Assembly: GCA_013154295.1 (NCBI GenBank)
Contig: JAADCS010000041.1
Coordinates: 1 to 38,038 of the forward strand
Direction of reading: 5' to 3'
Source: Thermotogae bacterium
GTDB taxonomy: Bacteria; Hydrothermota; Hydrothermia; LBFQ01
Length of the DNA stretch: 38,038 nucleotides
This document shows, one piece after another, positions 1 to 7,886 of the stretch (positions are counted from its first letter, which is position 1; the number at the start of each line of letters is the position of its first letter). The position numbers and the translations under genes are program-made. The notes beneath the pieces are model-generated. The model did not search any database and was not told where the DNA came from. It worked only from the letters and a program-made list of their open reading frames with translations.

Positions 1-420
1 TTCGGGTACCGCAGGTACGAGCTCTCCAACTTCGCCCTCCCCGGCTACGAGAGTCTCCACAACCGCATATACTGGAGACGGGAGTGGTACAGAGGTTTTG
101 GTCCCTCGGCTTCCTCCTTTTTAAACGACAAAGGATTAAGATACACCAATTTACCATCATTGAATCGATACCTAAAGGAGTTTCCCCCACCGAGAGATCA
201 CGATCCTATAACCCCCGAAAAAGAGAAACTTGAGAAGGTTTTCTTGGGCCTTAGAACTGGTACCCTCTCTCTAAGTTGGTACGTGAAGAACTTCGGCCGG
301 AAGTCTTTGGAGAAAATGATGAAGTTCCTGGAAATAGAGGGGGATTCCGTGGGAGTTAAGGTGGAGTATCTCCACATCTTTGATGCCGTGGTGCGGGAGC
401 TAGTTCTGTCTGATGATTAA
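1..420 (+). CDS. hemW: C-terminal part of HemW-like radical SAM protein (coproporphyrinogen III oxidase-like); 5' end outside window
   Basis: Frame 1 reads FGYRRYELSNFALPGYESLHNRIYWRREWYRGFGPSASSFLNDKG..., matching the HemW 'YE.SNFA.PG..s.HN..YW....y.GfGpsA.S' region; stop at 418-420. Confidence 0.75.
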   Translation, partial: FGYRRYELSNFALPGYESLHNRIYWRREWYRGFGPSASSFLNDKGLRYTNLPSLNRYLKEFPPPRDHDPITPEKEKLEKVFLGLRTGTLSLSWYVKNFGRKSLEKMMKFLEIEGDSVGVKVEYLHIFDAVVRELVLSDD

Positions 421-573
421 TACTTCTTACGTCTTCCACAACCCGGAAAACTCTTTCCACAGTTTTGCACACGAGGAAGTATTTCCCCAAGGGTGATTCA
501 TATCGTAAGTGATCTTTCGATCAAAACGCTTTATTGCCGGACATTCTTGAATTCCCAATTATCCAATTCGTCA

Positions 574-610
574 GTTTCACTGTGAGGCCAAATAGCCTCA
601 GAGTGAAACC
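574..610. repeat. 37-nt dispersed palindromic (hairpin) repeat, copy 1
   Basis: GTTTCACTGTGAGGC-CAAATA-GCCTCAGAGTGAAAC: 15-bp arms with one mismatch and a 6-nt loop; 32/37 identical to 16050-16086. Confidence 0.8.
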
Positions 611-803
611 AGTTCCGAGTTCCTCCGAAAATTAGGATGGGTGAAGACTCTTTCTTATATAAAAGGGTACTATCCTCCGGTGTGCCCGATCTCCGCATTA
701 CTGGTTTTTTGCCAAATAGTGGGTAGAGGATTAAAAGGTGACATATATACCTTTAAAAGTTAAACGATATACGAAAAAACAATATTGGGTCCTTGAACAT
801 CTT

Positions 804-809
804 TATAAT
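804..809 (+). promoter_or_regulatory. -10-like box TATAAT, 6 nt before in-frame ATG 816
   Basis: TATAAT-TTACGT-ATG; suggests the small membrane protein starts at 816, not 738. Confidence 0.5.
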
Positions 810-815
810 TTACGT

Positions 816-1097
816 ATGGGAGCCACGGTTGTTTGGTTAATCGGATTGTTCGGAGCGATGGGAATAGGGGGAATAGGGGCCCTGCTCCTACTCGGATTCC
901 TTATATTGCCCGCGTTTATGGGATTCCTTATGACTCTCGCCTTCTTAGGTACGTGGAAGGGACTGGCTGTGAATATAGCCTTTCTTCTGCTCGGTATATA
1001 CGTAAATCCGTGGCTATTCTGGGGATGGTTTCTGTTCCTCTCTCTCATAGGTATGTTCGTACTATTCCTTGAGGCCCGGAACATCCTTTCTGTCTGA
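816..1097 (+). CDS. Small multi-spanning membrane protein, unknown function (longer reading starts at 738)
   Basis: MGATVVWLIGLFGAMGIGGIGALLLL...; very hydrophobic; start chosen from TATAAT spacing. Confidence 0.6.
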   Translation: MGATVVWLIGLFGAMGIGGIGALLLLGFLILPAFMGFLMTLAFLGTWKGLAVNIAFLLLGIYVNPWLFWGWFLFLSLIGMFVLFLEARNILSV

Positions 1098-1169
1098 GAA
1101 GGCTGCCTTGATACCGGCCTCTATTATCATCGGCAGAAGGCGATAAAAGAACCACTGTGCAGCCCTCAT
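1062..1169 (-). CDS. Possible 35-aa small protein coupled to the upstream ORF (MRAAQWFFYRLLPMIIEAGIKAAFSDRKDVPGLKE)
   Basis: ATG overlaps the TGA stop of the 1166-1429 ORF (ATGA); short, overlaps the 3' end of the + strand ORF. Confidence 0.3.
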   Translation of the reverse strand: MRAAQWFFYRLLPMIIEAGIKAAFSDRKDVPGLKE

Positions 1170-1429
1170 ATCCTCCTTCCGTTCTTCTCATGACTGCTGC
1201 CTTCGGCCGAAGAGGATGCGGGTGAGGGTGAGGGCCTGTTGAAAGGGTTGAGCTCTATATCCTCCAGCTCATCCATACCGAGCCATACAGCGAGACGCTC
1301 TGCCAATCGGACTATTACGAACGGCTTACGCCTGAGGACCTTCGCCACCTCCTCCCTGTCCGGATATACAACGAGATGTGAGACGAGCTCCCACGATGCA
1401 GAAAGGGGGTCGTCGTTGATGCGAGCCAC
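1166..1429 (-). CDS. Hypothetical protein
   Basis: 87-aa ORF of plausible composition in otherwise uncovered DNA; the opposite-strand ORF is Ser/Thr/Arg-rich and looks spurious. Confidence 0.45.
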   Translation of the reverse strand: MARINDDPLSASWELVSHLVVYPDREEVAKVLRRKPFVIVRLAERLAVWLGMDELEDIELNPFNRPSPSPASSSAEGSSHEKNGRRI

Positions 1430-1521
1430 ATAATCGGCTATAGAGGAGAGTTAAAAACGCTCTCCTTGCCGTTCTGATCCGTCCTATCTTTAATCAAGGG
1501 ACCGCTTAACAGTTAAACGTA

Positions 1522-1923
1522 TCAAAGAGGCAACGGTATTCCAAGATACTCTGCAAGTATTATGTAAGCTGCCACACTATCTATAAGGTGTTTATTTTCC
1601 CTGGATATGCGTTTTCCGGCAGATTTTAGAAGTTCTTCGGCTTCTACGGAGGTATAGGTTTCGTCCCAGAATGTTACCGAACAGCCGAATTCTTCCTTAA
1701 GCCACCTTGCTAAATCTTTAACATCTTTGATCAGCTCTTCTCTCGGAGGTAAGCCCAGCACTACCTCTGCGAATGGGCGTTCCTCGAAAATTTTCCGTAG
1801 CCTTTTTTTAAGAGACTCCCTGCGGGTATCCACCGTCTCAAGGGGAAAGGCAAACATACGCTGTGGATCGCTTATGGCTAAACCCACCCTTCTTCTTCCG
1901 TAATCTATAGCCAACACTCTCAT
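1522..1923 (-). CDS. ruvX: Putative pre-16S rRNA nuclease RuvX/YqgF
   Basis: MRVLAIDYGRRRVGLAISDP... E.VLGLP... DETYTSVEAEE... DSVAAYIIL. Start at 1923 gives an ATGA overlap with the upstream gene; the track start 1962 is probably too long. Confidence 0.85.
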   Translation of the reverse strand: MRVLAIDYGRRRVGLAISDPQRMFAFPLETVDTRRESLKKRLRKIFEERPFAEVVLGLPPREELIKDVKDLARWLKEEFGCSVTFWDETYTSVEAEELLKSAGKRISRENKHLIDSVAAYIILAEYLGIPLPL

Positions 1924-2264
1924 CTTTCGGAGTACGATGCTGCGAACCTCCCCGTCTCCCAAACCCAGACTTCTACGGTCTGCGGGAACCTTTCTTTGAG
2001 GCGATCGTATATCCAGTGGGCTAATATCTCCGCTGTAGATTTTCCTCCTAGAATTTCGTTAAGGTTTCTATGTTCAGGTAATATTTCTTTCAAAAAACTA
2101 TTTATTTCCAAGAAATCTACCACGTACCCTTCATCCCCTAAATCACCTTCCAGTATGACCTCAACTCTGTAGTTGTGACCGTGGATGGGCTCCGGTTTTC
2201 CACGATAACTTTCCAAAAAATGCGCGGCTGAAAACTCCCGTACGACCTTAACACGATAAGCCAT
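1920..2264 (-). CDS. queD: 6-pyruvoyl-tetrahydropterin synthase / QueD family
   Basis: FSAAHFL...IHGHNYRVEV...VVDF..........EHRNLNE.......TAE.LA.WI: PTPS/QueD pattern. Confidence 0.8.
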   Translation of the reverse strand: MAYRVKVVREFSAAHFLESYRGKPEPIHGHNYRVEVILEGDLGDEGYVVDFLEINSFLKEILPEHRNLNEILGGKSTAEILAHWIYDRLKERFPQTVEVWVWETGRFAASYSER

Positions 2265-2271
2265 AGAAAGA

Positions 2272-2277
2272 ATTCTA
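2272..2277 (-). promoter_or_regulatory. -10-like box TAGAAT, 7 nt before queD ATG
   Basis: Minus strand GATAGAAT-TCTTTCT-ATG. Confidence 0.5.
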
Positions 2278-2304
2278 TCGCCGAGTTAAGGCGTTTTACA
2301 ACCT

Positions 2305-2310
2305 TAGAAT
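2305..2310 (+). promoter_or_regulatory. -10-like box (CCT)TAGAAT, 6 nt before GTG 2317
   Basis: ACCTTAGAAT-GGCTCC-GTG. Confidence 0.55.
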
Positions 2311-2316
2311 GGCTCC

Positions 2317-3477
2317 GTGCCGCGGGTAAGGGTGAATCTAAAAGGGAAACCTTCCGACTACGGTTTGCACCCGTGGATCTTCAAGGATAAGATCAAGGGG
2401 GTGACAGGGCAGGGGTTTGAGGCAGCCGTTTTCGTAAAGGGAAAGTTTTTTGGTAGTGCTTTTTACAACCCGGAGGGTAAGTTAGCTCTACGTTTTTACA
2501 GTCACGATGAAGAGGATTTTACCGCCGGCTTGGTCTACGGTCGCATCCAAAAGGCACGGAAGGAGAGGGAAGAGATTTTAGGATTTAAGGGAAGCTATAG
2601 ACTCTTCTTCGCGGAGGCCGACGGTATGCCAGGTATTATAGCTGACGTTTATGGTGATGGGGCGGTGATTCAGATTTCCTCATTCGGTGCCGAGAAACTC
2701 AAGCGAGAGATAGTGGAGGGGTTTAGGATGGCAGGGTACAGATGGTTATACGAAAAGAGTAATTCATACGCTCGGAGGCAGGAGGGTTTAGAACCTTACG
2801 AAGGTTGGCACTATGGAGAGGAACTTGCTGGAGATTTAAGGGTAAAGATAAACGATCTCTCGTTCAGGGTACCCTTAGGAGGACAGAAGACCGGCCTCTA
2901 TTTGGATCAGAGGTTAAATTGGGAGTTGGTAGGGCGTGTAATGGCGGGCCGAAAGCGTGTCTTAGATGCCTTCTCCTATACAGGCGGATTCACACTCCAT
3001 CTTCTAAAGTACGGTGTGGAGAAGGTTATCGCTGTAGATGAAGATGTAGAGGCTTTAAATCTTCTTAAAGGAAATGTGAAGGATAACGGTTTTAATGTGA
3101 ACACTGTAGAAACTTATCGGGCGAACGTCTTTGATATGTTGGATAGCTTCGTGTTAGCTCACGAGAGATTTGATAGTATAATTTTAGACCCTCCGGCCTT
3201 TGCAAAGGGAAAAAACACGCATGGAGCTAAAAGAGGATATTTTACCCTCTTTGATAGAGCCTTGAGACTTCTTGAGGAGGGTGGGCTTTTGGCAGCCTTT
3301 TCCTGCTCCCGCCACATAACACACGAGCTGCTTCAAAATGAACTTTCAAGGGCAGCTAAGCGCCTCTTGAGGGAAGTGAAGGTGTTGTACCGGCTACACC
3401 AGTCACCGGATCACCCTATCCCTGTATACTTCCCCGATGCAGAGTATCTGCGGGGGTTCTTGGCAATCGTATACTAA
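2317..3477 (+). CDS. Class I SAM-dependent rRNA methyltransferase, RlmI-like (PUA domain + methyltransferase)
   Basis: N-terminal PUA-like HPWIFKDKI; GLYLDQRLNW; VLDAFSYTGGFTLHLLK; DPPAFAK; CSRHIT motifs. Confidence 0.85.
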   Translation: MPRVRVNLKGKPSDYGLHPWIFKDKIKGVTGQGFEAAVFVKGKFFGSAFYNPEGKLALRFYSHDEEDFTAGLVYGRIQKARKEREEILGFKGSYRLFFAEADGMPGIIADVYGDGAVIQISSFGAEKLKREIVEGFRMAGYRWLYEKSNSYARRQEGLEPYEGWHYGEELAGDLRVKINDLSFRVPLGGQKTGLYLDQRLNWELVGRVMAGRKRVLDAFSYTGGFTLHLLKYGVEKVIAVDEDVEALNLLKGNVKDNGFNVNTVETYRANVFDMLDSFVLAHERFDSIILDPPAFAKGKNTHGAKRGYFTLFDRALRLLEEGGLLAAFSCSRHITHELLQNELSRAAKRLLREVKVLYRLHQSPDHPIPVYFPDAEYLRGFLAIVY

Positions 3478-4259
3478 GCTCCCATTGCCGAGTATCTTTT
3501 AAGTCCCAGTCGCCAGAGCAGGCGGTTCAGTAGGAAAAAGAGTAGGAACCAACCGCCTAATACAACGAAGCCACTGGGAGAGATTTCTCGTCCAAGAAGT
3601 ACATTTACAGGAAAGCTCACCATATAAGGAAAAGGGGTAAGCATTATGAACTTTCTAACGCTTTCAGGAAAGAGTTCCAAGGGTGCCACGTAACCGGAGA
3701 GAAAGAGAAACGCCAAGTAATGCACTTCTTCCAAAGCTACCACCCTTTCCATCCAAAAGGCCAACATGGATAGACTGTACTGTATGAAGAATCTTACCAA
3801 AAAGGCCAGGTGCGCTGCGAGTAGAAATACGAGCATCTCTTTTAAAGATAGTAGCCAGAAGGCTTTAGGGTATAAGGTGAAAAAGATGATGACCAGTGTT
3901 ATGAGAAAGGGAAGGCGAGAGAGACGTTCGGATATGTGGGCTGCCAGGTATCTCCAAACGGGATCCATAGGTTGAAGTAGATAGGGCGAAAGCTGTCCCG
4001 TTACCACATCCTGTTCAAAATCCCATATCACCCAAACGGAGATCAGTTGGTGGGTTATAAAGACCGCCAGGAAATATCTAGCAAAATCTATGGGTGAAAA
4101 ACCTTGGGTGACTATGTCGGAAGCATTCATCCAAATTGCCATGAGGATGAAAGGGAGAATACCAGATAACATCCAAAGAACTATCTCAGCCCTATACTCC
4201 AGCATGTAACTGTAATAAACCGAAATTAATACACTAACCTTCTTTAAATGGGATAGCAA
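3474..4259 (-). CDS. ABC-2 type transporter permease (DUF990-like)
   Basis: About 6 TM segments; YMLEYRAEIVLWMLSGILPFILMAIWM... QLSPYLLQPMDPVWRYLA...; TTG start at 4259 chosen from TAGAAT box spacing (track start 4265). Confidence 0.7.
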   Translation of the reverse strand: MLSHLKKVSVLISVYYSYMLEYRAEIVLWMLSGILPFILMAIWMNASDIVTQGFSPIDFARYFLAVFITHQLISVWVIWDFEQDVVTGQLSPYLLQPMDPVWRYLAAHISERLSRLPFLITLVIIFFTLYPKAFWLLSLKEMLVFLLAAHLAFLVRFFIQYSLSMLAFWMERVVALEEVHYLAFLFLSGYVAPLELFPESVRKFIMLTPFPYMVSFPVNVLLGREISPSGFVVLGGWFLLFFLLNRLLWRLGLKRYSAMGA

Positions 4260-4265
4260 GTGCAA

Positions 4266-4271
4266 ATTCTA
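4266..4271 (-). promoter_or_regulatory. -10-like box (CCT)TAGAAT, 6 nt before TTG 4259
   Basis: Minus strand TTCCTTAGAAT-TTGCAC-TTG. Confidence 0.5.
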
Positions 4272-4325
4272 AGGAAGTAATAGGCTTCGCATATCGTCAG
4301 GGGTCCGGCGCTATTTTATTATCGT

Positions 4326-4721
4326 TTATGTCACTAAAGACAAACCGACCCTTACCTCCATCCTAGGAGATGAAAGTACTTCATGAGGAATTAGCTCCTC
4401 TAGTGGGAGAAGCTCAAACCTCATCCAGATATACGGAGTGCCTATATTTTCGCTAAAAATATCACCAAGAATCTGAACGATACTGAAGTGAAGGTCCGAC
4501 CTTAGACAACGTGAATTCGTTTCGCCGATGAAGACGTTTCCTCTCGCGGGATCCCTTATCACAGGTAGGAAGGACCAAAGGGTTAGTTAGAGTGGAAGAT
4601 GCCGCTTAAAATCAAAGTCCAACGTCAAACGAAAGTCCGTCACCGTTCTCCTTTTCGTTGGTTTGGTTAGAGGTACGGCGGTTCCTACGTGCGTTCCCAA
4701 AGTCGCTATCAAAATGAACAT
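4326..4721 (-). pseudogene. Small exported-type protein gene interrupted by a single in-frame TAA (pseudogene, readthrough or sequence error)
   Basis: One frame reads MFILIATLGTHVGTAVPLTKPTKRRTVTDFRLTLDFDFKRHLPL*LTLWSFLPVIRDPARGNVFIGETNSRCLRSDLHFSIVQILGDIFSENIGTPYIWMRFELLPLEELIPHEVLSSPRMEVRVGLSLVT*; TAGAAT box (4731-4726) just upstream. Confidence 0.45.
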
Positions 4722-4886
4722 GGGAATTCTATCAACATAAACCGAGGATTCAAGTGGTCATATTAACCGTTGCCTGTAAACTGTGCGAAAAGAATTTGGG
4801 CGTTGCTAAATATCATATCCTCACCGCCGAATGCTTGATTCCCCACGTATTTCGTGATCCTCCCTACCCGACCGGTTTTTCACGGG

Positions 4887-4892
4887 TATAAT
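4887..4892 (+). promoter_or_regulatory. -10-like box TATAAT, 9 nt before TTG 4902
   Basis: GGGTATAAT-TTTTTCGCA-TTG AAG GTA. Confidence 0.45.
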
Positions 4893-4901
4893 TTTTTCGC
4901 A

Positions 4902-7121
4902 TTGAAGGTATTGGTAGGAGACATTTTAAAGTTTCTTAAAAGTAGGTTGAGCAGCGATGAGGTTAAGGATGCTTTGGAAAGAAGCGGTGTTGAAGTGGAA
5001 AAAGTCGAAAAGGTGGGAGACAGCTACGACCTCATCCTACCAGCCAGGGCCCTAAAGGTCACTCGAAAAGGACGTATATTCTGGACGGAGGTGGATATAG
5101 AGGGCACCCGTAGGAAAGTGGCTACCACCGATCCCGTTGAAGAGGGAGAGATCCTACTATGGACCAACGTACCTCCGAAGACGATAGATGGTCGTACATC
5201 CGAAGGTATGTTCCTATCGGCTAAAGAATTGGGTTTGGAAGACCAAAGTGAGCATCTACTAAGGATAGAGGATCCTAAAAATTACCGTGAAGAGGCGCTC
5301 TTGGACGAGGTAGTCCTACATCTGTATATAACGCCCAATAGACCCGACCTCCTCAGTGTTAGAGGTTTAGCTTTGGAAGTTTCCGCTTTTGCCGACGTAC
5401 CCTTCGTCGATCTTAGAGTAGAGGAGAGGGCTGACTTAAACGAGAGTTTCCCCGTGGAGGTTGAAGATGAGCGCTGCGACCTCTACACCCTAAGAGTTAT
5501 ACGACTGCGAGATGGAAAGACACCTAAGCTCATCCGATACAAGCTTCATTTGGTAGGTTTTAACGCTATAAATCCCGCTGTAGATGCGACCAACTGGGTG
5601 GCGTACTATTTGGGTCAACCTCTCCACGCCTTTGATGCCCGTAGGGTGGTTGAAAGAATCATAGTCAGGAGGTCTAAGGAAGGTGAGAGATTTGTATCCT
5701 TGGAAGGTAAGGAATATGTACTACCGGAAGGCATACTCCTCATAGCTGACACCCAAAAACCCTTGGCCATAGGGGGAGTTATAGGTGGAGCTGACAGTGG
5801 AACCTATGAAGATACCGAGGTGATCTATCTCGAGAGTGCCCACTTCCTACCGGAAGCCGTTAGATTCGCTACGACCAGCTTGAACATCGAGACCGAGTCA
5901 TCACGGAGATTTGAAAGGAACGTAAGTCCCCGTCTAGCCTTGCTGGCTTCGGTATATGCCGCCGAACTGTTGAAGGAATGGGTGGGAGCATCCTACGGGA
6001 GGCCTAACGTGGTGGGAGATGTACGACCACCCCGTAAAATCTTCGTTTCATTTGAAAAGTTGAGAAAGTACTTGGGTTTCATACCGGAGGACCTACAGAC
6101 CCTTTTGGGAAAACTGCGGATAGAGGTCGTAGAGTCCAAAGAAAATGGAGTGGTCGTCAAGGAACCGGATCATCGGACGGATATAGGGCTTCAAGAGGAT
6201 GTTATAGAGGAGATCGCTCGTCTCATAGGATACGATAACCTACCCTCCGACCCACCCCCGGAAAGCCCACTCCAACCCCGTCCCCGTGATCGATATGAGG
6301 ACGAGGTAAGAGTACACCTTGCCAGTTTGGGTGCCTACGAGGTGATCCCTTTGGGCCTCTTCTCCAAGGAGGAGGTGGAAGGCTTTGAATCCCTGCGGGT
6401 GATAAGCGATTTCAACCGGGCCTTTTCTTACCTCACGGACGCACCGCCTCTGCATATTCTTAAGGCTCTGTCTCACAACCAGCGCATGGGAAATCCTCCA
6501 GTACCCCTCTTTTCCATAGTACGTATCTACCAAAGAGATGGCACCGAAAGGAAGTTCGTAGTTTTAGGCATCGGATCACCTGCCACCTACTACCACGCCA
6601 AACACTTTTTGGACTCCCTTAAGGAAAGGTTCGGTTGGGAATTCGTCTATAAGGTACCTTCATCGGATTCCATCTTCCATCCTAACTTAAGTGCGGATAT
6701 ACTCTCCGGTGATAGGAAGGTCGGAGGAATAGGAGCGATTCGGTTCCGTATCATGAACCGATTTGATCTTAACAGGCGAGCCTTCGTTTGGTACGTGGAG
6801 CTACTCCCGAAGGGTGAAGTGATGTATAGGAAGTTTTCACCTTATGCGCCTTCGGTAAAGGATTTCTCCTTCCTGGTGCCGCTGGACGTTCTCTTCCAGG
6901 ATGTGGATTCCTATATAAAGGAGATCGTTAAGGACCTACCGGTGGAAGATGTTCGCCTGATGGATATTTATGAAGGTGACCGGATACCGAAAGGTTATCG
7001 AAGCTTCACTTACCGATTCGTGATTCGTCCTCAAGAGGGCCCCTTAAGCGGCGATGAACTCCAACGGATCATAGACGTTATAACGGAACGCTTGGAGAGA
7101 AGGTTTCACCTAAGGAGGTAA
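4902..7121 (+). CDS. pheT: Phenylalanyl-tRNA synthetase beta subunit
   Basis: DILKFLKSRLSSDEVKDALERSGVEVEKVE; B3/B4 and B5 domains; RPDLLSVRGLALEVSA; IGGVIGGADSGTYEDT; C-terminal anticodon-binding fold. TTG 4902 fits the PheT N-terminus better than 4854. Confidence 0.9.
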   Translation: MKVLVGDILKFLKSRLSSDEVKDALERSGVEVEKVEKVGDSYDLILPARALKVTRKGRIFWTEVDIEGTRRKVATTDPVEEGEILLWTNVPPKTIDGRTSEGMFLSAKELGLEDQSEHLLRIEDPKNYREEALLDEVVLHLYITPNRPDLLSVRGLALEVSAFADVPFVDLRVEERADLNESFPVEVEDERCDLYTLRVIRLRDGKTPKLIRYKLHLVGFNAINPAVDATNWVAYYLGQPLHAFDARRVVERIIVRRSKEGERFVSLEGKEYVLPEGILLIADTQKPLAIGGVIGGADSGTYEDTEVIYLESAHFLPEAVRFATTSLNIETESSRRFERNVSPRLALLASVYAAELLKEWVGASYGRPNVVGDVRPPRKIFVSFEKLRKYLGFIPEDLQTLLGKLRIEVVESKENGVVVKEPDHRTDIGLQEDVIEEIARLIGYDNLPSDPPPESPLQPRPRDRYEDEVRVHLASLGAYEVIPLGLFSKEEVEGFESLRVISDFNRAFSYLTDAPPLHILKALSHNQRMGNPPVPLFSIVRIYQRDGTERKFVVLGIGSPATYYHAKHFLDSLKERFGWEFVYKVPSSDSIFHPNLSADILSGDRKVGGIGAIRFRIMNRFDLNRRAFVWYVELLPKGEVMYRKFSPYAPSVKDFSFLVPLDVLFQDVDSYIKEIVKDLPVEDVRLMDIYEGDRIPKGYRSFTYRFVIRPQEGPLSGDELQRIIDVITERLERRFHLRR

Positions 7122-7125
7122 GGTC

Positions 7126-7347
7126 ATGTATGAAAACGAAAGGTTACACCAGAAAAACGAAAGGTTACATCAAAAGGTGATGCGATTGGCGGATAAGTAT
7201 AAAACGCTCAAGAAGAAGTACGAGGAGGCTACAAGAGAGTTGGAGCGTTTAAAAGCCGAAAACGAGAATCTACAAAGGAAGTTGGACGAAGCGTTAAGCG
7301 AACTTAAACATGCAGAGGAGATAATAAACGGTCTCCTGGAGGAATAG
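7126..7347 (+). CDS. Small coiled-coil protein (ZapB-like position)
   Basis: Heptad-rich 73-aa ORF with a strong SD (AAGGAGGTAAGGTCATG), in operon after pheT. Confidence 0.7.
   Translation: MYENERLHQKNERLHQKVMRLADKYKTLKKKYEEATRELERLKAENENLQRKLDEALSELKHAEEIINGLLEE
7135..7176 (+). repeat. 21-bp tandem duplication encoding NERLHQK x2
   Basis: AACGAAAGGTTACACCAGAAA / AACGAAAGGTTACATCAAAAG. Confidence 0.85.
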
Positions 7348-7351
7348 AAGG

Positions 7352-7585
7352 GTGAAGAAGAGTGTAGTTAGGGCCAAGATAGGGAAAAGGTATATAGTGG
7401 GTGAGATCCCCGAAAGTTTGCCGGTGGATCCGGAGGCCGTCAGGATAAAACTGGAGAGGGTGGCAGAAAACATAAAACCGGAGGGTAAGGTATATCTGGA
7501 TCTGGTGCGCCACATCCTCTTCCAGTTGGCCCACGAGTTGGTGGTGGCGCGAAGGATACTGGAGAACGTGCGCGATGAGCAGTAG
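7352..7585 (+). CDS. ZapA-like small protein (copy 1)
   Basis: VRAKIGKRYIVGEIPE... ILFQLAHELVVARRILENV; position between pheT and rny as for ZapA homologues. Confidence 0.5.
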   Translation: MKKSVVRAKIGKRYIVGEIPESLPVDPEAVRIKLERVAENIKPEGKVYLDLVRHILFQLAHELVVARRILENVRDEQ

Positions 7586-7886
7586 GGACCGGGTAAAGGT
7601 TAAGGTGCGTATAAAAGTGGGAAGGTACGAGGAGGAGTTCGTATTCAGGGTACCAAAAGAGATAATAAGGCGTTTTAAGGAAGCATGCACCGAATGTAAA
7701 ACGTGGGAGGAGGCAGTAGAGTTTTTTGCTCGCGACGTGGAAGAGACTATAAACAGTTATATAGAAAGGGCCTACGATCCCCGGAAGACGGTTTCCAACA
7801 TCTTGGCTCAGGCGAGCGTTCTTTTGGCTACAGAACTCGTCATAACCGAGGAGGTACTCAAGAAAATAGAAGGAGGTTTGTCATGA
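7575..7886 (+). CDS. ZapA-like small protein (copy 2)
   Basis: VKVRIKVGRYEEEFVFRVP... ILAQASVLLATELVITEEVLKKIE; overlaps the previous ORF. Confidence 0.5.
   Translation: MSSRDRVKVKVRIKVGRYEEEFVFRVPKEIIRRFKEACTECKTWEEAVEFFARDVEETINSYIERAYDPRKTVSNILAQASVLLATELVITEEVLKKIEGGLS

Noticed and set aside
574-610. CRISPR repeat candidate (37 nt, GTTTCA...GAAAC)
   Set aside because: Only one unit at each site, nearly fully palindromic, with no regularly spaced neighbours or cas genes.
738-815. GTG 738 as the start of the small membrane protein
   Set aside because: TATAAT 6 nt before in-frame ATG 816 fits the window-wide pattern better; the basic N-terminal extension is possible but unsupported.
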